In this document: in pieces, positions 14,291 through 21,641 of the stretch
Layout: each line of letters opens with the position of its first letter
Numbering within the stretch: the first letter of the stretch is position 1
Assembly: GCF_900117455.1 (NCBI RefSeq)
Contig: NZ_FPHO01000003.1
Location: forward strand, 2,260,501-2,324,500
Direction: 5' to 3'
DNA from: Hyphomicrobium sp. CS1GBMeth3
GTDB taxonomy: Bacteria > Pseudomonadota > Alphaproteobacteria > Rhizobiales > Hyphomicrobiaceae
Length of the DNA stretch: 64,000 nucleotides
Position numbers and translations under genes: made by a program
The notes under the pieces: model-generated
The model's database searches: none
Told to the model about the DNA's origin: nothing
Seen by the model: only the letters and a program-made list of their open reading frames with translations

Positions 14291-15092
14291 ATGTCTGCTT
14301 CGGGCTGAGCCGGTCGACGCGCAGCCGGTAGCGCTCGTCCGTGAGAAGCAGCACCGAGCCGAGGCCCGCCGCCACCACGGCCGCGCCTGTGGCACCCGCG
14401 ATCAGGAACATGATCATCACCTGATACTTGGCCGCCGAGACGGGATCGATGCCGGCCAGGATCTGGCCCGTCATCATGCCAGGCAGCGCCACGACGCCGG
14501 TTGTCGCCATGGCCGTCACGATCGGCATCAGGCCCGTCGTCAGCGCGCGCCTCAGCACGCCGTCGAACGCCTCATAGCGCCCCGCGCCGAGCGCGAGCCT
14601 CGCCTCGATCGCCGCCCGCTCGCGCACCGAGGCCGACGTCATGGAATCCAACACGAGGCTGGTGCCCGACAGAGCGTTGCCGAGCATCATGCCGAAAATC
14701 GGCAGTACGTAGCGCGGCGCGTACCAGGGATCCGGCCCGATCACGAGCGCGGTGGCGAACAGCGTCGCGAGCAGCCCCGCGAAGAACGGCGCGCCGGCGC
14801 CGAGCGCAGTCGCGATCCAGCCGCCCATGCGTCGCTCCTGCCGCGACACGACCTCGTAGCCCGCAGCCACCGCCATGAAGACGGCGAACAACGCCGTCCA
14901 AAGCGGCGAGTTGAGCGCGAAGATGAAACGCAGCGCCAAAGCCACCACGCTGAGCTGCAACACCATGCGCAAGGCCGAGATCGCGAGCGAGCGCTCGAGG
15001 CCGAGCCGGAACCAGAACGACACCACGCCGTTCGCGATCAGCAGCACCGCCGCGAGTGCAAGGTCGGTGAGCTCGAGGGGCACGTAGGTCAT
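14289..15092 (-). CDS. fetB: FetB-like ABC transporter permease (UPF0014)
   Basis: This 267-residue polytopic membrane protein is of the YbbM/FetB (UPF0014) family, which with FetA exports iron and protects against oxidative stress in E. coli. About seven hydrophobic segments are visible (e.g. LALAAVLLIANGVVSFWFRL, LSVVALALRFIFAL, GLLATLFATALVI, VMIMFLIAGATGAAVVAAGL). Family motifs are LRMVLQLSVV, LPIFGMMLGNALSGTSLVLD (the coupling region facing the ATPase) and ALPGMMTGQILAG. It overlaps the upstream ATPase gene by 4 bp (ATGA), so the two are a translationally coupled operon. The actual substrate (iron or another metal or organic solute) is inferred only from the family. Confidence 0.9.
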   Translation of the reverse strand: MTYVPLELTDLALAAVLLIANGVVSFWFRLGLERSLAISALRMVLQLSVVALALRFIFALNSPLWTALFAVFMAVAAGYEVVSRQERRMGGWIATALGAGAPFFAGLLATLFATALVIGPDPWYAPRYVLPIFGMMLGNALSGTSLVLDSMTSASVRERAAIEARLALGAGRYEAFDGVLRRALTTGLMPIVTAMATTGVVALPGMMTGQILAGIDPVSAAKYQVMIMFLIAGATGAAVVAAGLGSVLLLTDERYRLRVDRLSPKQT

Positions 15093-15712
15093 GGCTGCGC
15101 AGTCCTGGAAGGCATGGCCACGGTGTTGGTCGGTGCGAGCTGCAAGCGCGCGTGGGCAAGGCGCTCGATGAGCGCCGCATCGTGGCTGGCGATGAGCACG
15201 CTGCGCCCGGCGAGAAGCTGAAAGCGGATCAATTCCTCGACCAGCGCTGTGGCCGCCTTGTCGAGCGCCGCCGTCGGTTCATCGAGCAGGAGCACCTTCG
15301 GCTCGTCGAGCAGCGCACGCACGAGCGCGATCCGCTGCCGCTCGCCCGTCGAAAGCAGGCTGACCTGACGGTCAAGAAGGCCCTCGTCGAGGCCGACGGC
15401 GGCGAGCAGCCGGGTGATTCGCGGTTGCAGGGAAGCGGTCGAGGGCAGCGTGCCGCGCGGCGTGTCCGTCCACCAGCCGGGCTCTGCGGCTGCAAAGCGA
15501 ACGGCCCGGCGCCACGCTTGCGGTCCCGTTTCGCGCCGCTCTGTGCCGTCGAGGAACACTTGGCCTTCGACGGGATCAAGATCGGCGATGGCGCGCAGGA
15601 TGCGGCTCTTGCCCGAGCCGGACGGGCCTTCGATGGCGAGGCACTCGCCCTCTGCGACGGCGAACGACAGCGGCGGCAGCGATCCGATTCTGAGATGTTC
15701 GACGCGCAGCAA
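15089..15712 (-). CDS. fetA: FetA-like ABC transporter ATP-binding protein
   Basis: This 207-residue ATPase pairs with the permease downstream. Walker A is GPSGSGKS (29-36), the signature is LSTGE (120-124, replacing the usual LSGGQ), Walker B is LLLDEP (141-146) and the switch His is in IASHD (H177). Its small size fits YbbL/FetA. The start codon is TTG: in-frame stops lie immediately upstream and no ATG gives the family N-terminus (MLRVEHLRIGSLPPLSFAV). The 3' end overlaps the permease start by 4 bp. No metal-responsive operator was recognised upstream. Confidence 0.9.
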   Translation of the reverse strand: MLRVEHLRIGSLPPLSFAVAEGECLAIEGPSGSGKSRILRAIADLDPVEGQVFLDGTERRETGPQAWRRAVRFAAAEPGWWTDTPRGTLPSTASLQPRITRLLAAVGLDEGLLDRQVSLLSTGERQRIALVRALLDEPKVLLLDEPTAALDKAATALVEELIRFQLLAGRSVLIASHDAALIERLAHARLQLAPTNTVAMPSRTAQP

Positions 15713-15825
15713 GAAAGGTCTCTATCATCACGGCGAGGATAGCGACGCTTACCAAGCGCAAGGGAGCAAAGCCAGCAGGATGCCGGCGCAGCCCCCGTGG
15801 GACGACAGAAAAATTCAGACTGGAA

Positions 15826-16197
15826 TCAGGCGGCAAGCCCGGCGTTGCTCAGCGTTTCCATGAACGCTGTGCGGTCGAACGGCTTCATCATGTAGGTATC
15901 GGCACCCGCCGAGAACGCGCGCGAGATGTCGGCGGGGTCGTTCTCGGTCGTGGCGTAGATGATGAGGGGACGGCGCGTGTTCTCACCGGAGAAGCGCAGC
16001 GCCGTCAGAAACTCGACCGGCGTCTTGCCTGGCAGGCGCCAATCGAGAAAGAGCGCGTCGATGTTGTTGTTTCGGCAGAGCTCCAGCGCCTCGTCTGCAC
16101 AGTCGGCCTCGACGACCTCGAAGGAAAGCTGCTCCATATAATGGCGCACGACTTTGCGGATGATCTCCGACTGGTCTGCGACGAGGAAGCGTTTCAT
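15826..16197 (-). CDS. Single-domain response regulator (CheY-like), beside chpT
   Basis: This is a 123-residue receiver domain without an output domain. The phosphoacceptor is Asp52 (ALFLDWRLPG), with Thr83 and Lys105 (MMKPF) in the switch positions. The acidic pocket has only one Asp at the N-terminus (LVADQS): the second acid found in CheY (D13) is Gln9. The start MKRFLVADQS is preferred; an upstream ATG would add 13 residues. It follows chpT on the same strand with a 186-bp gap. That position suggests it takes part in, or competes within, ChpT phosphotransfer to CtrA and CpdR, but it is not CpdR by sequence. A near-CtrA box lies upstream. Confidence 0.88.
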   Translation of the reverse strand: MKRFLVADQSEIIRKVVRHYMEQLSFEVVEADCADEALELCRNNNIDALFLDWRLPGKTPVEFLTALRFSGENTRRPLIIYATTENDPADISRAFSAGADTYMMKPFDRTAFMETLSNAGLAA

Positions 16198-16260
16198 GGG
16201 GCCTGGGAACTCCGGCTGGCCGAGCGCGGGAAGCATCAGATCGACCTTGATGCAAACGAG

Positions 16261-16275
16261 TTAACGGCGGGTTGA
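16261..16275. promoter_or_regulatory. Candidate CtrA-binding site
   Basis: TTAA-N7-TTGA matches the alphaproteobacterial CtrA consensus TTAA-N7-TTAA at 7 of 8 positions. It lies about 65-80 bp upstream of the response-regulator start codon and downstream of chpT, which feeds phosphate to CtrA. It could also be chance. Confidence 0.4.
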
Positions 16276-16383
16276 AACGGCCGCCATCGAACAAACAACC
16301 GCATGCCTGCTAACCCCGTGAGCTAGCGCAAAAATAAGTGCGATTGTGATTCGGAGAAGGAGAAGATCCGCGTGCTGCCGGCG

Positions 16384-17028
16384 TTAACCGGCCGCCGAGA
16401 GCACAACGTCGGCGCCATCCTTGATGATGGAAAGGCTCATGCCCGAAGCCTGCGCGAGCCGCCACGTGTAGTAGGCCTGGATGGTGAGCGCATCGAGAGG
16501 CGGCGCGCCGTCACCGGCAATGAACTCGCCGAGATGCTGAGGCGCCCGCGCGCCCGTTCCCTTGCAGCGGAGCGCAAAGCTCGGCGCTTCCGCCGTGCCC
16601 TCGAGGCGCACCTCGATCTCGCCGCCGCGCGGCAGCGCCGTGACCGCCACCGCGATCAGGTTGAGCAAGAGCTTCACCTTGTCCTTGACCATGTAGCCGG
16701 GGAAGCCAATCCAGACGAGCTTGTGCTTGCCCTGGCCGATGAAGCCACGCGAGATCTGCTCGGCAGTGCCCAGGTCGATCTGCGCCCCAGCCGATCCTGC
16801 GGCGCCGAACGCGAAGCGCGCGAACTGCAGGCGCGCCGAAGCCTGCTCGGTGACGTTGCGAATGACGGAGAGCGCGTACGACTGGGCTTCCGCGTCGTCG
16901 TCCTCGTTGAGGATCTCAAGACCATTGTAGATGGCGCCCACGGGGCCGATCACGTCATGGCAGATCTTGCTGGAGATCAAAGCCGCAAGCTCGAGATCGG
17001 TCGGATGCGCGCGCTTTGACTCGCTCAT
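16384..17028 (-). CDS. chpT: Histidine phosphotransferase ChpT
   Basis: This 214-residue cytoplasmic protein passes phosphate from the hybrid kinase CckA to CtrA and CpdR, the core alphaproteobacterial cell-cycle relay. It has the dimerisation/phosphotransfer helix LISSKICHDVIGPVGAIYNG with His24 as phosphoacceptor, followed by a degenerate histidine-kinase-like ATPase domain (FPGYMVKDKVKLLLNLIAVA; GGEIEVRLEG) without ATP-binding N, G1 and G2 boxes, exactly the ChpT/Spo0B-like architecture. The length is typical (about 210-225). No transmembrane segment is seen. The gene is followed on the same strand by a lone receiver-domain gene. Confidence 0.92.
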   Translation of the reverse strand: MSESKRAHPTDLELAALISSKICHDVIGPVGAIYNGLEILNEDDDAEAQSYALSVIRNVTEQASARLQFARFAFGAAGSAGAQIDLGTAEQISRGFIGQGKHKLVWIGFPGYMVKDKVKLLLNLIAVAVTALPRGGEIEVRLEGTAEAPSFALRCKGTGARAPQHLGEFIAGDGAPPLDALTIQAYYTWRLAQASGMSLSIIKDGADVVLSAAG

Positions 17029-17504
17029 GTCTGTGTCCTCTTGCCAGCGCCCTCAAGGGCAACCGCTTCCCGCAGCGCAGGAGGCGCGCACCAAGGCTTA
17101 CCGTACGCAGGCAACATATCGGACCGAGTGCGAACGCGTCCGCCGCAGGACCCTCAACCTCTGGATACACGCCGTCCCGGCTTCTGCAAGCGTGCCGAGC
17201 ACATGTGGCGTGGGAGGGTGGAATTTTGAGGCGGGAATGAGTCTCGATGGCAACGCGTGGCCGGATCGAATCGCGAGCCTGCCCCTGCAAGGGGCACGAG
17301 GAAAAAATTTCGCACACGTCGCGCGGCGATTTTGTGAGTCGTCTCCATCGCTTGCGCAATTTCGCGCGCTCCAAGACCCGCGCGCGCCGTCCCGCAGCCA
17401 TACTTTAGTAATACTTTGCGCGAAGGATCACACGGGGTTCGGTTCATTTTTGCGCGCGGTTCGGCGTGCTCTGCGCCACGCGCCACCAGGGATTTCGCAA
17501 ACCC
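17029..17504. other. Divergent intergenic region between chpT and the EipA-like gene
   Basis: This 476-bp region must hold both promoters. It contains a GCCCCT-GCA-AGGGGC hairpin (17281-17295), an A-run (17301-17307) and an AT-rich patch CTTTAGTAATACTTTG near 17404-17419 that could be the eipA -10 region. I found no full CtrA box. Short open frames here have no recognisable product. Confidence 0.4.
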
Positions 17505-18542
17505 ATGACTACGCCTGTTCGTCTGCGCCGTTGGTCCGCAGCTGCCGGGGCAGCGTTGGTGCTGCTCGCCAATTCCGTCTTTGCTCCCGCCCTCGCTCAA
17601 GACAATCTCTGGAGCCCCGATAGCTACCGCAGCGGCTCGTCCGACTCTGGCAGCCAGGGCGGTTATGCGCAGCAGGGTGGCTCTTACGGATATTCGGGAG
17701 GCGATACATCCTCCGCGAATCGCGGCGGCTCGTATGATCAAAATCGCAGCGCCTATTCCGGCGGCAGCGAATCGTACGCCCCGAGCCGTGGCGGCTATCG
17801 CGGCAGCGATGCGTATTCGGGTGGCGGTAGCGGCGGCTACGACAACAACGACAGCTATTCGCCACGCTCATCGGGCAACGACGGCTACTCCGGCGGCGGA
17901 AACGATGCCTATTCGCCGCCGCCTCGCAGTTATGACGACGCCTACAGCGATCCCGGCCGTCCGGCCGACGATGGCGGACGGGGCGGCTATGGCGACCCGT
18001 ATGCGCCGCCCGGCCAGGAGGCGTACCGCGACGCGCCTCCGCCCGCGCAGGATGATGACAAGTACTACAGCCAGAACGAGATCATTTCGGCCGGCCACGG
18101 CTTCTTCGGCGCCATCAGCCAGGGGCTGGGCAAGGCGGTCGAGTATGCGTTTCAGAGCCAGGGGCGGCCCAACGGCTACATCCTGGGAGAGGATGCGGGT
18201 GGCGCGTTCCTCTTAGGTCTGCGCTACGGCGAAGGGCGCCTTTTCACGAAGGACGCGGGCGACCACAAGGTCTTCTGGCAAGGCCCATCCGTCGGCTACG
18301 ACGCCGGCGCCGAGGGGTCGAAGACTATGGTGCTCGTCTACAATCTCTCCGATCCATCGGAAATCTATAACAGATTTGGCGGTGTGCAGGGCTCGGCCTA
18401 TTTCGTCGGCGGCCTCAGCGTGCAATTTCAGACGTACGGCAATGTCACACTGGCCGTCATTCGCTCGGGCGTCGGCGTGCGCCTCGGCGCGAACCTCGGT
18501 TATCTGAAGTATACCCGCGCACCCACCTGGAATCCTTTATAA
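17505..18542 (+). CDS. eipA: EipA-like envelope protein (DUF1134) with Gly/Ser/Tyr-rich N-terminus
   Basis: This 345-residue periplasmic protein has a signal peptide (residues 1-32, ending APALAQ), then about 140 residues of low-complexity Gly/Ser/Tyr/Asp/Pro sequence (repeats of the kind GGYGYSGG, SYAPSRGGYRG, NDAYSPPP), then a DUF1134 domain (about 175-345: SAGHGFFGAISQGLGKAVEY, GYILGEDAGGAFLLGLRYGE, IYNRFGGVQGSAYFVGGLSV, and the C-terminal NLGYLKYTR). In Brucella EipA is an essential, CtrA-regulated cell-envelope protein. The low-complexity segment is far longer than in Brucella EipA and is the odd feature. The start at MTTPVRLRRW is chosen for the signal peptide; a frame 13 codons longer exists. 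Confidence 0.88.
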   Translation: MTTPVRLRRWSAAAGAALVLLANSVFAPALAQDNLWSPDSYRSGSSDSGSQGGYAQQGGSYGYSGGDTSSANRGGSYDQNRSAYSGGSESYAPSRGGYRGSDAYSGGGSGGYDNNDSYSPRSSGNDGYSGGGNDAYSPPPRSYDDAYSDPGRPADDGGRGGYGDPYAPPGQEAYRDAPPPAQDDDKYYSQNEIISAGHGFFGAISQGLGKAVEYAFQSQGRPNGYILGEDAGGAFLLGLRYGEGRLFTKDAGDHKVFWQGPSVGYDAGAEGSKTMVLVYNLSDPSEIYNRFGGVQGSAYFVGGLSVQFQTYGNVTLAVIRSGVGVRLGANLGYLKYTRAPTWNPL

Positions 18543-18563
18543 GGGGGCGACGGTCCCCTTTCC
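18541..18563 (+). terminator. Weak terminator hairpin after the EipA-like gene
   Basis: AAGGGG (18541-18546) pairs with CCCCTT (18555-18560), followed by only TCCC. The stem is short and a proper T run is absent. Confidence 0.35.
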
Positions 18564-18702
18564 CGGGCGACACACTTGCGCCTGACACCGGGGCCAGATT
18601 AAGTCGCCCCGTCGGGTTTGTTCGCGTGTCTGCATGTCTTGCGGAGTGGCGGATGGAAGGGGCCTGTGGCGGTATGAAAGGAGTGACCCGGGGGATGCGC
18701 CG

Positions 18703-20241
18703 GTGATCACCATCCAGTCGGCGATGCTGGTCGCGCTCGGATTCTTCGCGGCGGGACTCATTGGCTTTTTGCTCGCGCCATTGTACGGCCGCCGCTCGGC
18801 GCGTATCGCGACCGATCAGCTGCGCGCGACCATGCCGCTGTCCTCGTCGGAGATCGCGGCCGACAAGGACCGCTTGCGCGCCACTTATGCGCTGACCATT
18901 CACAAGCTCGAGCAAAAGCTCGAGAAGGCGGCCTATTCCGCCGCCCGTCAGCGCGTCGAGCTCAATCGACGCGACGCCGCCATCAGCGAGCTCGAAGGTG
19001 ACGTCGAGCGCCTACGCTCCGAGCTCGAGGAGCACGAGAACGCCCGCCGCGTGCTCGAGCAGACGATCGCCGAGCGCATGCCCAAAGTCGAGTACCGCCT
19101 CAACGAGACGAAGAGCCTCCTGATTCACCGCGACCGCGAGCTCGGAGATCTGACGCAGGCTTCGAAGCGCCAGTCGCAGGCGCTGGAGGAGGCGACGCAG
19201 ATCAACGCCCAGCAGCGCGACGAGATTCATCGCCTCAAGGCAACGCTGGCTACGCGCGCCGCCCGCAACCGCGATCAGCTTTCCGATCCCCGCTTCGACG
19301 GCGAGGTGGCACTGCGCGCCGAGATCGAGGCGCTGCGCACCAAGACGCGCGATCAGTCGGCCGTCATAGCGCGCCTCCAGGGCGTGCTGTCGAGCGCAGG
19401 CGCTCGCCCGGAGCAGATCGCAGGAACTACCGAGAAGGAGGCTCGTCCGTCCGCCAAGTCAGGCGCGGCCGACGAAGCCAGCAGGTCCGCGACGTCGAAT
19501 GTCGACCTCGCGGCGGAGATTAACCGCCTGCGTAAGGACCTGCTCGAGGCTGAGGCCGCGCTGCGCTCGGCGCGCGGCATGGCGGAGGCAGGGCATGCCG
19601 GCCAGGCGGCACTCGAAACAGAGATTCGCGCCTTGAAGACGACCAACGAGGATCGGGCGGCGGAGATTGCCCGCCTCAAGGCCGCGCTTACGACATACGA
19701 GGCGGAGGACGCAGACGACAAGGCGGTGAAGGACAGCAAGGTCGCCTTGCGCGCACGCGTCAGCGCCCTGCAGGCCCAAGCGGACGAGCAGACGAGCACC
19801 ATCCAGCGCCTGCGTGCCGAGATCGCCGCCGCAAACGAGAAATTGGCGCGTCAGGCCGCGCACTTCATGGATGAGATGCGCCGCATGGGTGCCGGCACCG
19901 TCCCGACCTCGGGCGCCCGCGGCGACCGCGAAACCACGAGCGGACGTCCTGCGCGCCCGCCGCTGGTCGAACGCATCAGTGCCCCGCGTCCCTCGCGTCT
20001 TGCCCCGCCAGCGGAGGTGTCCGCGCCCCGCCGTGAGGGCGGAGATTCCTCGCGCGTTAGCGGTTTCCTGCGCGCGCTCGACGGGGCGAGCGCGGTGTCC
20101 TCCTCGGAAGGCGAGAGCAACGGCGCCGCGGCGTCCGCTACCACGCCTCCGGCGGCCCCTGAAGAGGCGCTAACCAAGAAGCCCGAGCGCCGGGGCAGCC
20201 TCATCGAAAGAATTACCCGAACGGAAAAGCCCGTTGCCTGA
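18703..20241 (+). CDS. Membrane-anchored coiled-coil protein
   Basis: I do not recognise a named family. The 512-residue product has one N-terminal membrane helix (SAMLVALGFFAAGLIGFLLA, about residues 6-25) followed by a basic stretch (PLYGRRSARI), so the body should be cytoplasmic. About 330 residues of Glu/Arg/Ala-rich coiled coil follow (e.g. AISELEGDVERLRSELEEHE, ALETEIRALKTTNEDRAAEI). A disordered Pro/Ser/Ala tail ends in ERRGSLIERITRTEKPVA. Similar proteins occur across Hyphomicrobiales as conserved hypotheticals. The start shown is GTG, 7 bp after GGGGGAT; a frame from 18634 would add 23 residues. It may act as a scaffold or spacer in the envelope. Confidence 0.75.
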   Translation: MITIQSAMLVALGFFAAGLIGFLLAPLYGRRSARIATDQLRATMPLSSSEIAADKDRLRATYALTIHKLEQKLEKAAYSAARQRVELNRRDAAISELEGDVERLRSELEEHENARRVLEQTIAERMPKVEYRLNETKSLLIHRDRELGDLTQASKRQSQALEEATQINAQQRDEIHRLKATLATRAARNRDQLSDPRFDGEVALRAEIEALRTKTRDQSAVIARLQGVLSSAGARPEQIAGTTEKEARPSAKSGAADEASRSATSNVDLAAEINRLRKDLLEAEAALRSARGMAEAGHAGQAALETEIRALKTTNEDRAAEIARLKAALTTYEAEDADDKAVKDSKVALRARVSALQAQADEQTSTIQRLRAEIAAANEKLARQAAHFMDEMRRMGAGTVPTSGARGDRETTSGRPARPPLVERISAPRPSRLAPPAEVSAPRREGGDSSRVSGFLRALDGASAVSSSEGESNGAAASATTPPAAPEEALTKKPERRGSLIERITRTEKPVA

Positions 20242-20352
20242 TCACAGGTTCTTGACATCGGGGTGAACGGCACTCATTGTCGCACCCGCTGGGTGAGGGG
20301 GGCCTTCCGCGCCGGCGAACAGAATAAGGGCCCAAGTCTAGGGAGAAGGAGT

Positions 20353-20383
20353 TTCGGGGTGGCGCCGTGAGGCCCACCCCGAA
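20353..20383 (+). terminator. GC-rich hairpin before the TauE-like gene
   Basis: TTCGGGGTGG (20353-20362) and CCACCCCGAA (20374-20383) pair perfectly over 10 bp. Only CTTCATTG follows, so this may be the terminator of the coiled-coil gene or a leader structure of the next gene. Confidence 0.45.
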
Positions 20384-20439
20384 CTTCATTGTGCCCGGTC
20401 TTTGTGTCGGCGCGTTGCGGAGCGAGGAGCACCAGCACG

Positions 20440-21186
20440 GTGGAGTTCGAGATCGTCGGTCTTCTGATCGCGGTCGCTGTCTGTGCCGGCTTCGTCGACG
20501 CCATCGCGGGCGGTGGTGGCCTCATAACGTTGCCAGCGCTTCTGCTCGCCGGTTTGCCACCGGTCACGGCCGTTGCCACCAACAAGCTGCAGGGCACGTT
20601 TGGCGTGGCCGCCTCGGCCCTGACCTTCTGGCGCGCCGGTCATCTCGATATCGCGAGCTTGCGCTTCGCCGTGACGGCAACGGCCGCGGGGGCCCTGGCC
20701 GGCAGCCTCTGCGTCCAGTGGCTCGACGCCGAGCTCCTGGAGCGCGTCATCCCAGCCGCGCTCATACTGATTGCCACCTATTTCGCCTTCGCGCCGCGCC
20801 TCGGCCAGGAGAGCCGCCGCGCCCGGCTGGCGCCGCTGCCGTTCGCGTTCGCCGCCGCGGCACCGATCGGCGCCTACGACGGCTTTCTGGGCCCCGGCGC
20901 GGGCTCCATGTACCTGATGGCGTTCGTTGCCTTGGCCGGGACCGATCTCCTGAAGAGCGTGGCCGCCACCAAGCTCCTGAACCTGACGTCGAATGCCGTG
21001 CCGCTTGCCGTCTTTGCGGCAGCCGGACACGTGGACTACACCGTTGGCTTGGCCATGGCCGCGGGGCAGATCGTAGGCTCGCGCGCTGGCGCCCGCATGG
21101 CCATGGCGCGCGGCGCGCGGCTGATCCGCCCTCTCGTTGTCATTGTCTCGATGGCAATTGCGGCGAGCCTGTTGCTGCGGGGATAA
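20440..21186 (+). CDS. TauE/SafE (TSUP) family membrane transporter
   Basis: This 248-residue inner-membrane protein has about eight hydrophobic spans and the TSUP family motifs: GFVDAIAGGGGLITLPALLL near the N-terminus and GFLGPGAGSMYLMAF in the repeat half, followed by NLTSNAVPLAVFA. Family members export sulfite, sulfoacetate or other anionic organosulfur compounds, usually uncharacterised. The start is GTG (VEFEIVGLL) with GAGGAG about 10 bp upstream; a frame 17 codons longer begins with a Cys-rich stretch that does not look like the family. It is 20 bp ahead of the DUF4212-like gene and probably in one operon with it. The substrate cannot be told from sequence. Confidence 0.9.
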   Translation: MEFEIVGLLIAVAVCAGFVDAIAGGGGLITLPALLLAGLPPVTAVATNKLQGTFGVAASALTFWRAGHLDIASLRFAVTATAAGALAGSLCVQWLDAELLERVIPAALILIATYFAFAPRLGQESRRARLAPLPFAFAAAAPIGAYDGFLGPGAGSMYLMAFVALAGTDLLKSVAATKLLNLTSNAVPLAVFAAAGHVDYTVGLAMAAGQIVGSRAGARMAMARGARLIRPLVVIVSMAIAASLLLRG

Positions 21187-21206
21187 TCCGATCCTCTGGA
21201 GGGGAC

Positions 21207-21641
21207 ATGATCGAAATCGCACTTGGAGTGCTGCTGATCTTCGGCGTCTTGGCCGTCGTGTCGGGCGTCGGCGCGCTGATCCCGGGCGCTTCAGGCATCG
21301 ATGTTCTTCCCCTTCTGGGCTACGGCGGCACGGCGTTCCTGCTCGCGATCGGCCTGTTGCTGATCGCAGCCGGCATCGCGCGGCGCGCGATCGCCCGTCA
21401 CCCGGAACGCCGCCTTTCCGTCCGCACGGTGCGCTTGACCACGGTCGCGCTGTTGCTGATCGCGGCGCTCGCGATCGGCCTGCCGCTCGCCGCCGAGCCC
21501 GCCAACCTCATGCGCCTGCAAGGCCTGCCGCTCGGCTACTACCTGGCGGCGCAGGGAGCCCTGATCGGGCTCGTCGTCGTCGCATTCGCCTGGGCTGCGC
21601 GCCAGAACCGCATCGAGGCTGCGGAGGGCGGCCATGAGTGA
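21207..21641 (+). CDS. DUF4212-like small membrane protein (symporter partner)
   Basis: This 144-residue protein has four hydrophobic segments. Its C-terminal half (MRLQGLPLGYYLAAQGALIG followed by LVVVAFAWAARQNRIE) matches DUF4212, the small subunit encoded next to VC_2705-type sodium:solute symporters, with the motif LPLGYYLAAQG corresponding to FPLGFWFAQQG. The N-terminal half (GVLLIFGVLAVVSGVGALIP and a second span) is extra: DUF4212 proteins are usually about 85 residues. A strong GGAGGGG precedes the ATG. It overlaps the symporter-like gene by 8 bp (ATGAGTGA), so the two are translationally coupled, as in the usual two-gene arrangement. Confidence 0.75.
   Translation: MIEIALGVLLIFGVLAVVSGVGALIPGASGIDVLPLLGYGGTAFLLAIGLLLIAAGIARRAIARHPERRLSVRTVRLTTVALLLIAALAIGLPLAAEPANLMRLQGLPLGYYLAAQGALIGLVVVAFAWAARQNRIEAAEGGHE

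Noticed and set aside
20367..21641. A 424-codon frame beginning at 20367
   Set aside because: Its first two thirds is a shadow of the TauE-like gene in another frame. Only the last 144 codons, from the ATG at 21207 with its own ribosome binding site, are a real gene.
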